Below are positions 14,201-27,500 of a stretch of 64,000 nt of DNA, piece after piece; the stretch's first letter is position 1, and each line of letters opens with the position of its first letter. The translations under genes and the position numbers were made by a program. Source of the DNA: Nymphaea colorata (lineage: Eukaryota > Streptophyta > Magnoliopsida > Nymphaeales > Nymphaeaceae); assembly GCF_008831285.2 (NCBI RefSeq), contig NC_045138.2, positions 34,691,934-34,755,933 on the forward strand, in the 5' to 3' direction. Below the pieces are notes generated by a model. The model was not told the origin of the DNA and did not search any database. It saw only the letters and a list, made by a program, of their open reading frames with translations.

Positions 14201-17200
14201 AAAAGAAGACCCAAAAGCATATACTCTATGTTCATGGCGTGAAGGACTTGAACATGATGTATCAAAACTTTTGTTGTAAACCATCATCATGCTCTCTCTA
14301 TATTCAAGATGCGTTTTAATTTACGTTGTTGAAGGTTCCCAAGACATGTTTCGCCTCCTTCATTATGATGTTGAAAAGATTAACCAAGTTAAGAGTGCAT
14401 TGGCGTTGATGGTAATTGACAATGACAAGGAATTTTATCGCAGTAATGATGATAAGAGGGTCGTTAAAAAGTGCATTTTAGATTATTTATGATGGAATAA
14501 AGTCACATATTTCCTTCTATTTACCAAGCCTATATAGGAGATGCTAAGACAGGTCGATAAAGATGGACCCATGCTTCACAAAGCTTTTCAAATATGGGAT
14601 ATCATGATTGAAAAAAGTCATATGGCTGTTGATGACTCATTTATTCAATCATGTGCATGAATTCTAGTGAAAAGATTGAACAAAAGCAATACGCCTTTGC
14701 ATTGCATAGCACACTTTCTAAATCCCAAATATTACTCACAGAAGTGGCTAAAAGGATGTGTTGGTTGTGTATCCTGTCGAATTATAAGAGTTTATATTTC
14801 TAGGTGGTTGTTTGCAATATTTAATAGTTAGGAGGTCTCTTTAAACATTTCTCTATTTTCTGTTGATGTACTTTGTAAATCTCTCTTCAACCCTAATCTC
14901 TTTATTATGGAGATTAGGGTTAGTAAATGGATTAACAATTCTCTCTCTAAGGCTGCCGGCTGTAACATGGTATCAGAGCCGGCGATCTCCACCCTTCTCC
15001 GCCGACAACTGTCGTGATTTTCCGGCGACCCCTTCTCTTCTTCTCCCATCTCTTCCCACTTCTTCTCTTCCTCTATCCTTCCAGAGTTGCAGTGGAAAGT
15101 TGTAAATCAGATCTAGCTTCGTGGATGAATAGCAACACATGGACTCCATTATTATCCAGATCTAGGCTCATGGAAAAGTAGTTGCATGTGGATTCTTGTT
15201 CAGATCTGGGCTCGTGGAAGATCAAGTGCACGTGGACAATATTCTTATCATATTTTTTGCTGACTGTGGAAAAGTGGCAGCAAGTGGAGTAGTTGCACGT
15301 TGGGTATATTTTTTTTTCAGATTGAATATCTGTTTTATAATCTGGTGGACTGATTTGAACAGCAAAGTTTTTTTTATATGCATACGTGGATACGTAGAAT
15401 CCTGGTGGACTGTTTTGAACAGCAAGTTCATATATTCTTGTTCATTTATTGATTGTTGTGATTGGTGGACTGATTTACTCAGCAGCAAGTTCATAGAAAT
15501 TTTTTTAAGGACTGCTTTTGGTGCGAAAAAAATATATATTTTGCTGCCTAAGTTTTCTCAAGTTGATTGCTGCATGCAATACTCTTGATTGTATCATAGT
15601 GCAACCAGATTAAGATCACATTGTCAAGTCATGCACTATGGCCGCTGAAGGCAAGACAGAGATGCAGTATGAGCATAAGAACACAAGCAATCTCTTTTCT
15701 TATGGCTCTACTGTAAAGTTAGATGGATCTAACTATGAGATTAAGTCTCGTGTATTTATGATGTCTGTGATTGGACATCGGAATGAACATGTTATAGAAA
15801 AAGATGAACCTGTGATGAATAGTGGAAGATATAGTTCATGGAAGGAAGATAATAATATTGTCATGTCATGGATCATGAATAGTGTGCAACCACAAATTAC
15901 CTCTATTATTGCATATTATACCTCTGCCAAACAAATGTGGGATTTTTTGAAGCAAACGTACTCAAATGAAAAAAATGTTAGCAAGATCTTGCAGGTGGAG
16001 GAGGAATTACTTAATTTACGACAAGGTGACCAAAGTCTTACTCAGTACTTCGCTTCCATCAAGTCAATCTATGAAAGACTTAAAGCTTTGCGTCCTCCAT
16101 GTCCCACATACCACAAGACTCATGGTGAACAGTCTATAGTGGCAAAGTTTCTACAGAGTCTCTTTCTCGAGTATGCAGTAGCAAAGGCACAGATGTTGAC
16201 TGGAGCAGAAATTCCTGACCTAACTGAGGCTTACAATAGACTCAGCCGTCTTGCTGTGACTCTTTCTCTGCCTTCCACTGATGCTACTCCCTCTACTTTG
16301 GTAGCTTCAGGAGGCCGTGGACGTAATTTCTTCAGGGGGAGGGGTATAGGTCGAAGGTCAGGAAGAGGTCGTGAGAGATTTCAGTGCACCTTCTGTGGGA
16401 AAATAGGGCATTTGGAAGAGAGATGTTGGGATAAGCATGGTCGTCTTTCCACTATACCCCTAGGAAGAGGTGTTGCATTTAAGCAGGGCAAAAATTTATT
16501 ACAGTCTCCTATTGGATCTATCCAGGCAGTTTCATCAATAATAGAGGGGTCTTTATCTTCTTCCAATCCTGAGACTGTGACTATGAATATCAATAGGTCA
16601 GAATATGAGGAGTTCTTAGCACACAGATCTACTCAACCGTCGGCCTTTATAGTTATGATAGACAGTACTATGTCTGTTGATACTGCCCCACATGATACAG
16701 GTACTACTTGGATTATTGATTCAGGTTTTGTAGTAGACCTTCTATGTTTATCGTACTACACTCATTACCTCAGACACGTCATGTGAGGCTTGCAGATGGT
16801 AGATGGTCTCCTATTATGGTTATGGAAATATTAAGATTTCTTAGTCTATGACAATTCCTAATGTGTTGTATGCTCCTAAGTTTACCACTAATTTTTTATC
16901 AGTTGAACAATTGATTAATGATTTACATTGTCATGTTACATTTCTCTCTGATGTATGTTCATTTCAAGACTTGCAAACTGGGAAGACGATTAGTGGAGGC
17001 TATGAGAAAGGGGGCATCTACTTCTTATCTGATTCTGTGGGTATTGCAGTTGTCTCGACTTCTTCATTGTCCTCCTCCTTCCAGTGGCATCTCAGATTTG
17101 GTCATCCATATGTCTCCAAGCTCTGTCACCTACTTCCTCATCTATCAGTACCAGTCATTCCAGTGTGAGGCCTGTCAACTTGGCAAGCACACCCGTAGCA

Positions 17201-19791
17201 GTTATTCATCGAGTCTTAGTCCGTCCAATTGTGGACTATTTGATCTTCTTCATGTTGATGTGTGGGGTCCTAACAGAGTTGCTAGTAGGTCTAGATTTCG
17301 TTATTTTCTTGTCATTGTTGATGATTATTCTCGAGTCACTTGGGTTTTTCTTTTGAAAGAAAGGTCTTGGCTTTTTCTTTTGAAAGAAATGTCTGCAGTC
17401 ATGTACTCTCAAGAACCTTATTATTGAAATAAATATCAGTTTGGTATTCTTGTTAAAAGCATTCGCATTGATAATGCTCTTGAGTTCAAGGCATCTACCT
17501 TAATGAAATTTTACTTTGATAATGGCATTTCTCCTCAGTTTACTTGTCCCCATACCTCCCAACAAAATGGAGTAGCTGAGCGGAAACATCGCCAACTTTT
17601 AAATGTGACACGCTCTCTAATACTTCATACTAATCTACCTGCATATTTTTGGGGAGATGTCATCCTCACTGCCTGTTACTTGACCAACCGTTTACCCTCA
17701 TCCTCCATTGACAACAAGGTTCCCATTAAACTTGTGCACCCACAACGACCCTTGTTTCCAGTGGTTCCCAAAGTCTTTGGTTGCGCATGCTTCGTTCACA
17801 TACTTGGACCCACACGTGATAAATTGGGTGTCTACGCCATTAAGTGTATCTTTATTGGCTACTCCAGGAATCATAAAAGTTACAAATGCTTTGACCCATT
17901 GACTCAAAAAGTTACAAATGCTTTGACCCATTGAGATTATGAGATTATAAGTGTGAAATATTAATTTTTTTTTTCATTTTATCATTTTTTTAGAATATAA
18001 AATTTGTCGTACCTGCATACCCACAATTTTTAAAATTGCCGTGTATGAACCCGTACCACCATACCCGACTGTATCCACACCCATGTGACATAGCTATGTC
18101 CTATACCCATGACTTTTGGACTTGGTCTGCACCCATACCCATAGCCGAACTCGTACCCAAGTAACAGCCCTACATGAGAAACATGGCAACTAGAAAAAGG
18201 AAACAAAAGGAACCAAGACTGTGAGGGACTTACCTGCAGTATTAACTTCCACCCTAGCTCTTTCAAAGTTGAATTCCTAGATATTTCAAGCATTGCACAC
18301 ATAGCAACATCTGCTGCACTCCCCTATTTAAATAAGAAAAGAGATAGTAAACTATAATACTACATGAATATCAAAAAATAGACAAAATTTTGAAGTGTAT
18401 AAGCAAGTACCTGCACCGGAGCATTGATAGCCGCACGTTCAATGTGGGATTTAAGGGCACTACTAGCATTGTCCAGAGAGGGAAAACGACGAGCCCTTCC
18501 AAGCAATGTGTGAACAGAGTGTTTTTTATGAGCTTCGTTTTTGCGCTCTTCTTGCCATTTAAGTACCTCCTGCCTTTCCTTGTACCAAAGTTCTACTGTT
18601 TCTTTTGCTTCCTTAATAGAAACCTGGTTATGCCAAAACTTTTGTCAAACAAAAAACCTTTTGGCACCCTGTGCATTAAAAGTAACGTAACGAAATTGTA
18701 AACTTTGCCCGGTTAGCAACTCAAAAAAGTATATTTCCCTCTTATAAATGAAAACCATATCTGGACATGCAACATATGTACATATGCATTAACTGAAAAT
18801 AAAGCTTATCTTTCATGTATTAAAAGAGTTAAGTTTATTAAATGGCATGCCCAAGTAGATACAACAACTGGGTTTGCCCAACCTAACCCAAAATTAATTA
18901 GAATTTAGCCATTAGTATTAGAACGGCCAATACCACAAAAGTGATGCAACATGAGTTGATCAAAACCAGTTGAACCACAAAGCAAAAGATGGCACTGTTT
19001 CCGTATACAACTTCATAGAGGGCTTAATGCAGTAATCACGAGTCACAACCAATGGAGAAAATAATGACATAAAAATCGAGCCTGAAGAGTTTCTGAAAAT
19101 TGACAAAGAAAGATGGTAGTTGTTTCACCTGCATAAATTTTGGATAAAGCAAAATGTGCAGAGATGATGCCATTCCTTTCATATTGACTTGTGCCAAGTG
19201 ACATGGGTACGTGTGCATGTCTAACATGTGCATGTGAATGTGTACGTGGGTGCTATGTATATTCCCCCAGCATATGCATGCAGATACAAACAAATACACA
19301 AGGTATTTGCTTCAAGAAATAAAATCATGCATCATGCACATATCCAGAAAGACACACATGTGCTCAAACATGTGCACCCAGCTTGACGTAAATCTTGACT
19401 GTACCGATCAGCAGGGTATGGGTCAAATGGTCCAAGTATGGATCAAACAGTACTGGATACGGTCAACTGTACCAATATAGAACTCAGTCAAAGTTGACTG
19501 AATCCTTTCATGTCCAAACCTTAGGATTTCTTTTTCTTTTTCTTTTTTTTTACATCGTTTATACTCGAGCAAATGCATATATGTACAGTCGTACCCACGT
19601 TTTTTTAAATGGTCCGAACCCATACAGATTAATAACAAATTCTATTAATATAAGTTACATAACTCTACATCATAATGAAATACTAATATAATTTAGATAT
19701 TTAGTATGTTTGTCATTTTCATACTTTATTCATTAGTTTCTTCTCTATAAATTTGAATCATGAATGTGTTATTTTGTTGGTTTAAATTCCT

Positions 19792-19843
<52 letters not shown>

Positions 19844-20381
19844 GTTCATACTCCCTTGCCCAAGCTTTTTTAAAATGGTTTGAACCTGTACTCATACCCC
19901 TAGCACCCTTACCCATACCTATGTGACATAGGTGCAGAGAGAAACAATGTCAAAGATATAAAAATAGACACAGGTGCGTCATTTCTCACTAAACTTGACT
20001 TTTAAGACAATAGCAAGCCGATCAGGTCAGCAAATTTATCTTGCAAGTGACAACAGCTGTAGCTTTTATTTGATTTCCGACTAAACAATGCGAGGAACCT
20101 TTGTTAGAATCAATCTCAAAATTAAAAGGTCAGAGAGAAACAATAGACATTCTAACCAAGACATTCCCCTCTACCAAGTTTCAACATAGACAGAAATATA
20201 GATCTCAGGTTCCCATCAGCAGGTTCTGCTCCCAGTATTTCTCAACAATTTGTTCCTCTTGAGAACAAAAAAACAAATCTCAAAAACTTTATAAAATGAG
20301 TTTTAAGAAATTGTGCTAGATTTTCTTATTCATAATAATTACTAAAGCAAATTAACAATTTTTTTAGGAATATATTGAATA

Positions 20382-20455
<74 letters not shown>

Positions 20456-20486
20456 TATTCAATATATTCCTAAAAAATTGTTGTGT

Positions 20487-20517
<31 letters not shown>

Positions 20518-21541
20518 GTGGGGATCCAGCTGTCCCACATACCACATTCAAACTTTTCTGCATCCTATGTGACAGAATTCAAGCTCATAAAGAGACAGGT
20601 CTTCGTGTCATGTAGTTAATAACTTAATAAGAATAAAAGGAACAATCAAGTTCATACCTTCCAATCACGAGCAAGACCCACTGCTGTCTTCCCATAGGCA
20701 ATAGAAAAATTAAGCATCTTCGCTTTCCTTCTTTCTGAGGCAAAAGCATCCTTCATATGAAAGGACAAGAATTGGTCTCTCATTAGTTAAACAGATATAC
20801 AAAACTGTCCCATCCACAATTTTCTTTAAATTCAAAAGTCTCATTTTGTCATACAAATGCCATTCCATCAATAAAACAAACAAGAAAAAAAAATAGACAT
20901 ATCTTCTTCTGGCCACACATAAATCATAATTTTAACACACCATAATTAAGAATGAAATATGATAATGAAAAAAATAACAAATGATGTTAGAATATTGGTT
21001 AATGGGTTAGGTAGTTTTATGGAATTTTAAGAAGTTACATGTCTTATTTGTTAACTTTTATATTTCTTGAGTATCCATATGTAATTTTTGTTTTAGCCGC
21101 CTCTCCCTAATCTCTTTTAATCAGAGATTAGGGTTAATAGCAATTAAGGTTTTTGCTCTCACCGTCTCTTTCTCTCTCTCTCGACGTCGTCTCTTCTCCC
21201 TTGGTCTCACGCAACACGGTAACAAAGCGTGTTCCTTCTTGGGACTGACATCTGTTCCGATTCATCACTCATCTCCTTTTTTTTCATATCCATCATCTTC
21301 TCCTTCTTCTACTCTACTTACCCTCGTACCTGTTGGGCTCGATTTAGGGTTTTCTCAAAAATTTTCAAGACCCTAGATTGATGCCTTGTTGCAGTTGAGT
21401 TAAATACATCACTCCAGCAGTATGGTCTACATTTGTGTTGGTCTATTATTCTACAATCTGTTATGTGTTGACGGTCTACACAATTTTTTTACTTCTGTCG
21501 TGTGGTGATCGATGGTTCATTTCTGATCAGATTTATTCTAC

Positions 21542-21596
<55 letters not shown>

Positions 21597-24500
21597 TCTT
21601 TTGGCTGAATTCTAGTGGACAGATTTATGATGGTTGAAAATCCTAAACCTGATTCTTCTCATGAGTTTAAATTGGGGGCGATCCATTCTCTTATGGTTCT
21701 ACAATTAAGTTGGATGGCCTTACCTATGAAATCTAGTCGAGGTCATTCGTGATGTCGGTCACTGGACATCGAAAAAAATATTTACTTGAGAAAGATGAAC
21801 CAGTAATGAAGACTAAAAAGTATGCTTCTTGGGAAGAAGATAACAGCATGGTTATGTCTTGGATAATGAACAGTGCAGACACTTCTATTGCTCCTACCAT
21901 TGCATATTACACTACTGCTAAGGAGATGTGGGACTTTTTATGTCAGACTTATTCACATGATAAGAATGTGAATAAGGTATTCCAGGTAGACAAGAATTAT
22001 ACAAACTGCAACAGGGTGATATGAGTTTGCCCCAATATTTTGCTAAACACAGAAATGAAAAAAAAAATGAAATGAAAAAACAATATGCTAAACACAGAAA
22101 TGAAAAAACCCTTTTTTGACGTTAAAAATTTTTAAAATAAAAAATATCAAAAAAGGATGAAAATAGGCTTAACGCAGTTTGACCGCACCCAACTCGAGTC
22201 AAACACGAGTCAAGTGCGTGTCCAAAATGGACGAAAATGATCGGGTGTTGCTGACGGCACCCAACTCGAGTCAAACACGAGTCAGATGCGTGTCCAAAAT
22301 GGACGAAAATGATCGGGTGTGGCTGACCGCGCCCGACTCTTGTTGACTCGAGTCGGGTGCGAATTTGAGCCGCATTTGCACCCAAGTCGTGTCGACAAGG
22401 GTGCGGCAATCTTTCTGCAGCATTCGGGTGACTTAGAGGCTAAGTCGTGTGCATGTCACTCTATCTCAGTGACACACCCACATCAGCACTGGTAGCTTCC
22501 AATGGACGTGGGTCAAGTTCTTCCTCTATCTCTAGAGGAAGAGGTACAGGTTGGGGGATTGGAGGACGTGGACGATTTCAATGTACCCATTGTGGAAAAA
22601 CGGGTCATTTTGTGGACAGGCGTTGGGATATCTATGGTAGACCATCTGGAGGCTCACAGGAAAGATGGTCTAAGACTCCTACAGTCAGAGGTACTTTATC
22701 ATCCGCCCTTACAGGAATGGCTCAGGCAGCAGCCATTGGAGAAAATCCAACTACTTCTGAGTCTTTCTCTCTTAGCTTAAGCAAGGCAGAGTATGAGCAT
22801 ATATTATCCAAAAGAGCTGCTTTATCTTCCTCATCGGTCTTTGCCTCGTCTAGAGTAGTTGGTTATGCTCTCTCTACAGTTTCACACGACCCAAGTACAG
22901 TTTGGATGATTGTTAAGTGCCTCAAGGCACTTTTATAGCAGGCCATGTTTGTTTTCTTCCTTGACCAAGTTTGATCAGCCACGGTTTGTTAAATTAGCCG
23001 ATGGCAGATTCTCTCCCATTTTGGGAAGTGATGTTAAAATCTCTCCGTCCTTGAGTTTATCACATGTTTTATATACTCCAGAGTTTCCTACAAACCTGTT
23101 GTCAGTGCAGCAGCTAACCTCTTGCTTGCAATGTAAGGTCATGTTCAACTCTAATTCTTGTGTATTTCAGGACTTACAAACTGGGAAGATGATTGGTGGA
23201 GGCCATGAGCAAATGAGGAATCTACATATTATTGACATTTGTGGATTTTGCAGCCATTTTTGTGCCTCAAAAACCCACTCCGCATCAGTTGCACCTGCGG
23301 TTGGGTCATCCTTCTCCATTGAAGTTGCATCATATTCTTCCTAATATTTTTTTGTCAGAGTACTTTGAGTGTGAAGCTTGCCAGTTTGGCAAACACACTC
23401 AAAGCAGTTTTCCTTCCTGTTTGAGCACATGCAATCAGAGTCTTTTTTATCTTCTTCATGCTGATGTGTGGGTCCCAATCGAGTTGCTAGCAGGTGTAAG
23501 TTTTGTTTCTATCTGGTTATTGTTGATGATTATTCTAGAGTCAATTGGGTGTTTTTGTTGAAAGAGAGGTCTGATGTATTTTCAAAAATTTTATTCTAGA
23601 AATAAAGACTCAATTTTCTTCTACTGTCAAATGCGTTCGCACTGATAATGCTTTAGAATTCAAAGCCTCCAATTTTATACAGTTTTACAACACTCATGGT
23701 ATTCGACAACAATTTACATGTCCCCACACGTCTCGATAAAATGGGGTTGCTAAGAGAAAGCATCACCAACTTCTAGACATGGCTCGCACCCTTATGTTGC
23801 ACACTCATCTCCCTGTAGGCATTTAGGGAGATGTCATACTTACTGTTTGCTACCTGATCAATCGTTTACCATCCTCAGCTGTTCAAAATGAAATCCCCAT
23901 CCAACGAATGTTTCCAAATGGACCTCTATTTCAGATTCCTCCAAAGGTATTTGGTTGTACTTGTTTTGTTCATGTTCTTCGTCCACACGGATAAATTTGT
24001 TGCTCATTCCATCAAATGTGTTTTCATTGGCTATCCTTCCCATCAAAAAGGCTACAAGTCTTTTGATCTCTTAACTCATTAGAAATTTATAAGTGTAGAT
24101 GTTACATTCTTTGAGTCTCAACCTTACTACATCTCCACTCGTCCTCCTGAAAAGGTGTCACCTTTGGTTCCTCATACTCTTCCTCCCTTTCCATTGGAGT
24201 CGGTTCCTTCTCACTTTGAGTCTGTCCCTCCTCCCAACAGCCGCTTTAAGGATCCTCTACAGATTTATATTCGTCGACATAAGGCTCCACTACCACTCCA
24301 CCAATGTCTCCTCAAGAGGTAAGCTCTCATGAAAACTTGGATTATGGCACTCATGGCACTGATGACCTTCCCATAGCTCTTCGCAAAGGAAAACGGCAAT
24401 GTACATTGCATCCTATCTCACATGTTGTGTGTAGTGACCATGTGAGACTAGCTTTGATCAATTCATTCATCCTATGGCTGTTCATTCTATTCCTTCAAGT

Positions 24501-27500
24501 TATCAACAGGCTCTTATGGACCCAAAGTGGAAACAAACAATGCAAGAAGAGATGGATGCATTGATGTCCAAAGCCACATGAGAGTTGGTGAATCTACCAC
24601 CTAATTGTGATGTTGTTGGGTCCAAGTGGGTATTCACTATCCAGTATCATTCACTATGGAGCGGTATAAGGCACCTTAGTTGCAAAAGGGTTTAGTCAAA
24701 CATATGGAGCTGACTTCCTTGAAACATTTTCTCATGTGGCCCAGCTTGGCACCATCACGCTTTATCATCTCTGTCGTACCAAGCATGAGGACTCAGTTTG
24801 GGTACATATATAGCTAACGCAGCATACATGCTTTCAAAGTCAAATGGTTGCTGCATATACATTGTCTCAAATAGATCTCCATAAAGTTGTTTGAGGTTCT
24901 ATCGATGTGTGGATTTCAGAGGTCTCCATTGGATCATTCCCTTTTTATAAAAAAATGAGCTTTAGGTATGGCTATTCTAGTTATGTATGTGGATGATATT
25001 ATTCTTACAGGCGATAATGATCAAGATATTTATGCTACAAAGAAGTTTCTTCAACAATACTTTGTAACAAAAGATCTTGGTCAGTTGTGATACTTCCTAG
25101 GCATTGAGGTTGCCAGAAGTAATAACGGAATAATTCTATGTCAAAGAAAGTATCTGTTGGACATATTACAGGAGACCGGGATGCTTGGAGCAAAAGTTGC
25201 TAATTTGCCTATGAATCCTCATCTACATCTGCATGAAGATCAATCTGAAGTTGTAGACTCACGATCACATGGATCCCTCATTGGGAAATTGTTGTACGTA
25301 ACTATCACTCGTCCAGATATAAATTTTGTAGTGGGACGTCAGAGCCGGTTTCAGGTACATTGGGAAGCAGCCATGATGGTTCTTCGGTATTTAAAGTCAT
25401 CTCCAGGGAAACGGTTGTAGTTTAAAAAGGGTTCAACTTCTGAAGTTGAAGCATTCAGTGATGTTGTCTATGCCGAATCACTAGAAGATAGAATATCTAC
25501 TACAAGATTCTGTGTCTTTATAGGAGGCAATCTGATGCAAGATGAAAGCATAACCAAATCTTGTAATTGGATCTAGTTAGATTTTTAATACTTGTAAACG
25601 GATCCAGATCCGTAAGCCATTCCTGTCTCTATATAAAGGGACGTTGGTTCATTTTGTAGACAGTCAATCAGTTGAAGAAGTGAAATGCAAGTTTTCTTAG
25701 TTTTCTCTGTTCTTCTTGTTCGTTTGATCATGTGCTTGAATTTTAGTTAGTTTAAGCTTAGTTTTAGTTTAGTAGTGAATGAAGTGGATTAAGATCTGTT
25801 TATCTTAATTCTTATCGCATCAATTGGTATCAGAGCGAGACTTTTACGAACATGAAAGACCAAGTTCAGCAAACCTTGCTGCTGACCATAGCAAGGCAGG
25901 AAGCTGATTTATTGTTCGTTCGACAGGATCTTGCTGTCGTAACCAGAAACATTGACGAAATCAAAGAAATGCTCTGCTCGTTTTTGCATTACTCACAAAA
26001 TAAAGCAGAAAATTACCAGGCGTTTCCTGCAAATGGTATTCCCAATCTCTGTGCATTAAGAGCCGAAGGATCGTCGCAAGGTTACTCTGCAAGAGACGCA
26101 AGGGCTTTGGGGGAATCTTGAATGCATCAATGGAAGGAGTTCCTGCCGGAGGCCCGTTGTCGGCAGGTGTAGCAAATCTGACAGCAGGGCGCCTCGCCAG
26201 AGCTCCTCTATTTCCGTCAAGAGGTGGTGTAGAACCTACCCATCGTCAGGCATAAGTCACGGCCCACGTTGGTTTGCCCTTCGGTGAGCAAATGAAGGCA
26301 CCATGTCCGGCAAAGGGAGCGTCGTCAGCATCGGCTCCTCCTAGTGCACTGGGTGAAAGTGCGGTAGACGTCGCCGACTAGTGGTGGTGCAGGGGACGTC
26401 GCCAGTAGTTCTGCTCAACTGAAGGGGCAAAATCTGGCAGCGTCTCCATTCGACAGGCCACCGCCCGTCGCTCTGCCTCCCGCCGCAGTTCGAGGACCGA
26501 GGGAAAGTCAGTCGCCACCGCCGTTCACCCACCATCATCACGGGTGGGAGGCGGTGGGTGCCCCGCCCTCTGGTTTGCCCCTTCCACCTCTGTTTGAGGC
26601 GAAAAAAGGGAAACTCGAGCGGCGCCTTGAGTTACCGCTCGAGGGTTTGGGTGGGTTCCTTTTGGGACCGGTTCAAGCGGAACTGGGTTTTAGACCCGAT
26701 TCGAACCTGTATTGCTTAGTCTCCTGGTTCAAGAGTTTGGATCCAAACCCAATTCCACTTCTTCCACTTTCATTAACTGGATCCGGTGCGGGGTTGCTCC
26801 AGAATCAAGTCCAAGCTCAAGTTCCTTGTCCAAAGCCTCAAAACTACCACCTTGACCTCGGGCAACGAGCGGAACACCACTTTAGCATACACATGCGAGC
26901 GGTGGGACCTTTTGTTCAACAGATCCAAACCCTCTAAGGTGAAAAAGCATTTTGGCACAACGAAAGATTTAAACTCGTCGAGGACAACTCTTTTCCAACT
27001 AGGGGAGTTTGATGCAAGATGAAAGCATAACCAAATCTTGTAACTGGATCTAGTTAGATTTTTAGTACTTGTAAACGGATCCAGATCCGTAATCCATCCC
27101 TTTCTCTATATAAAGGGACGTTGGTTCATTTTGTAGACAGTTGAAGAAGTGAAATGAAAGTTTTCTTAGTTTTCTTTGTTCTTCTTGTTCGTTTGATCAT
27201 GTGCTTGAGTTTTAGTTAGTTTAAGCTTAGTTTTAGTTTAGTAGTGAATGCAGTGGATTAAGATCTGTTTATCTTATTCTTATTGCATCACAATCTTATA
27301 TCCTCGAGAAGCAAAAAACAGAATGTGGTGGCTAGGTCTAGTGTTGAATCTGAATATAGGGCTATGGCCCACACTGCTGTAGAAATGACTTGGGTTCGGT
27401 CTATGCTTACAAATTTGGAGATCCCCGTCACACTTCCAATGAAGATGTATTGTGATAACAAGGTTGTCACATACATAGCTATCAATCCTGTATTCCACGA

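Larger units (their letters stand above)
14759..17940 (+). mobile_element. 3'-truncated Copia retrotransposon inside the hAT element
   Basis: Has one LTR, a primer-binding site, gag, a protease start and integrase, but ends after the integrase with no reverse transcriptase, RNase H or second LTR. Beyond 17940 the sequence is AT-rich and then hAT-like with GTACCC words. Related in gag sequence to the Copia element at 20985-27912 (shared runs such as EKDEPVM and VMSWIMNS). The right breakpoint is approximate. Confidence 0.85.
12511..18167. mobile_element. Decayed hAT transposon in POLI intron 11
   Basis: The left end starts CTATGAAACACGGGTAC; the right end, reverse-complemented, starts CTGTTACTTGGGTAC. 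Flanking 8-bp duplications are CCCCACAT (12503-12510) and CCCTACAT (18168-18175), 7 of 8 identical, the length typical of hAT elements. Subterminal DNA at both ends is rich in GTACCC/GGGTAC words, and a near-palindrome containing CGGTCAAAGTTGACCG lies near 12640-12663. The interior has a hAT transposase relic (13850-14757) and a later Copia insertion. The right boundary lies only 66 bp from POLI exon 11. The ends were matched by eye and the inverted repeats are imperfect. Confidence 0.7.
25533..27290 (+). mobile_element. Nested non-autonomous LTR retrotransposon (1.76 kb)
   Basis: LTRs 25533-25822 and 27010-27290 begin TGATGC and end GCATCA (perfect 6-bp inverted termini). The target duplication CAATC (25528-25532 and 27291-27295) is perfect. 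A primer-binding site TGGTATCAGAGC sits at 25825-25836, and a purine-rich tract AGGGGAG is at 27001-27007. The 1.19-kb interior has a short gag-like start but no protease, reverse transcriptase or integrase, so it must depend on a partner element. It lies exactly inside the RNase H region of the host Copia element. The LTRs differ by an 8-bp indel and about ten substitutions. Confidence 0.95.

Noticed and set aside
15638-16786. Gag frame as a domesticated host gene
   Set aside because: It sits directly behind an LTR and primer-binding site and runs into a decayed pol. Nothing shows it has been kept for host use.
14759-17940. A complete Copia element
   Set aside because: No reverse transcriptase, RNase H or 3' LTR is present before hAT sequence resumes.
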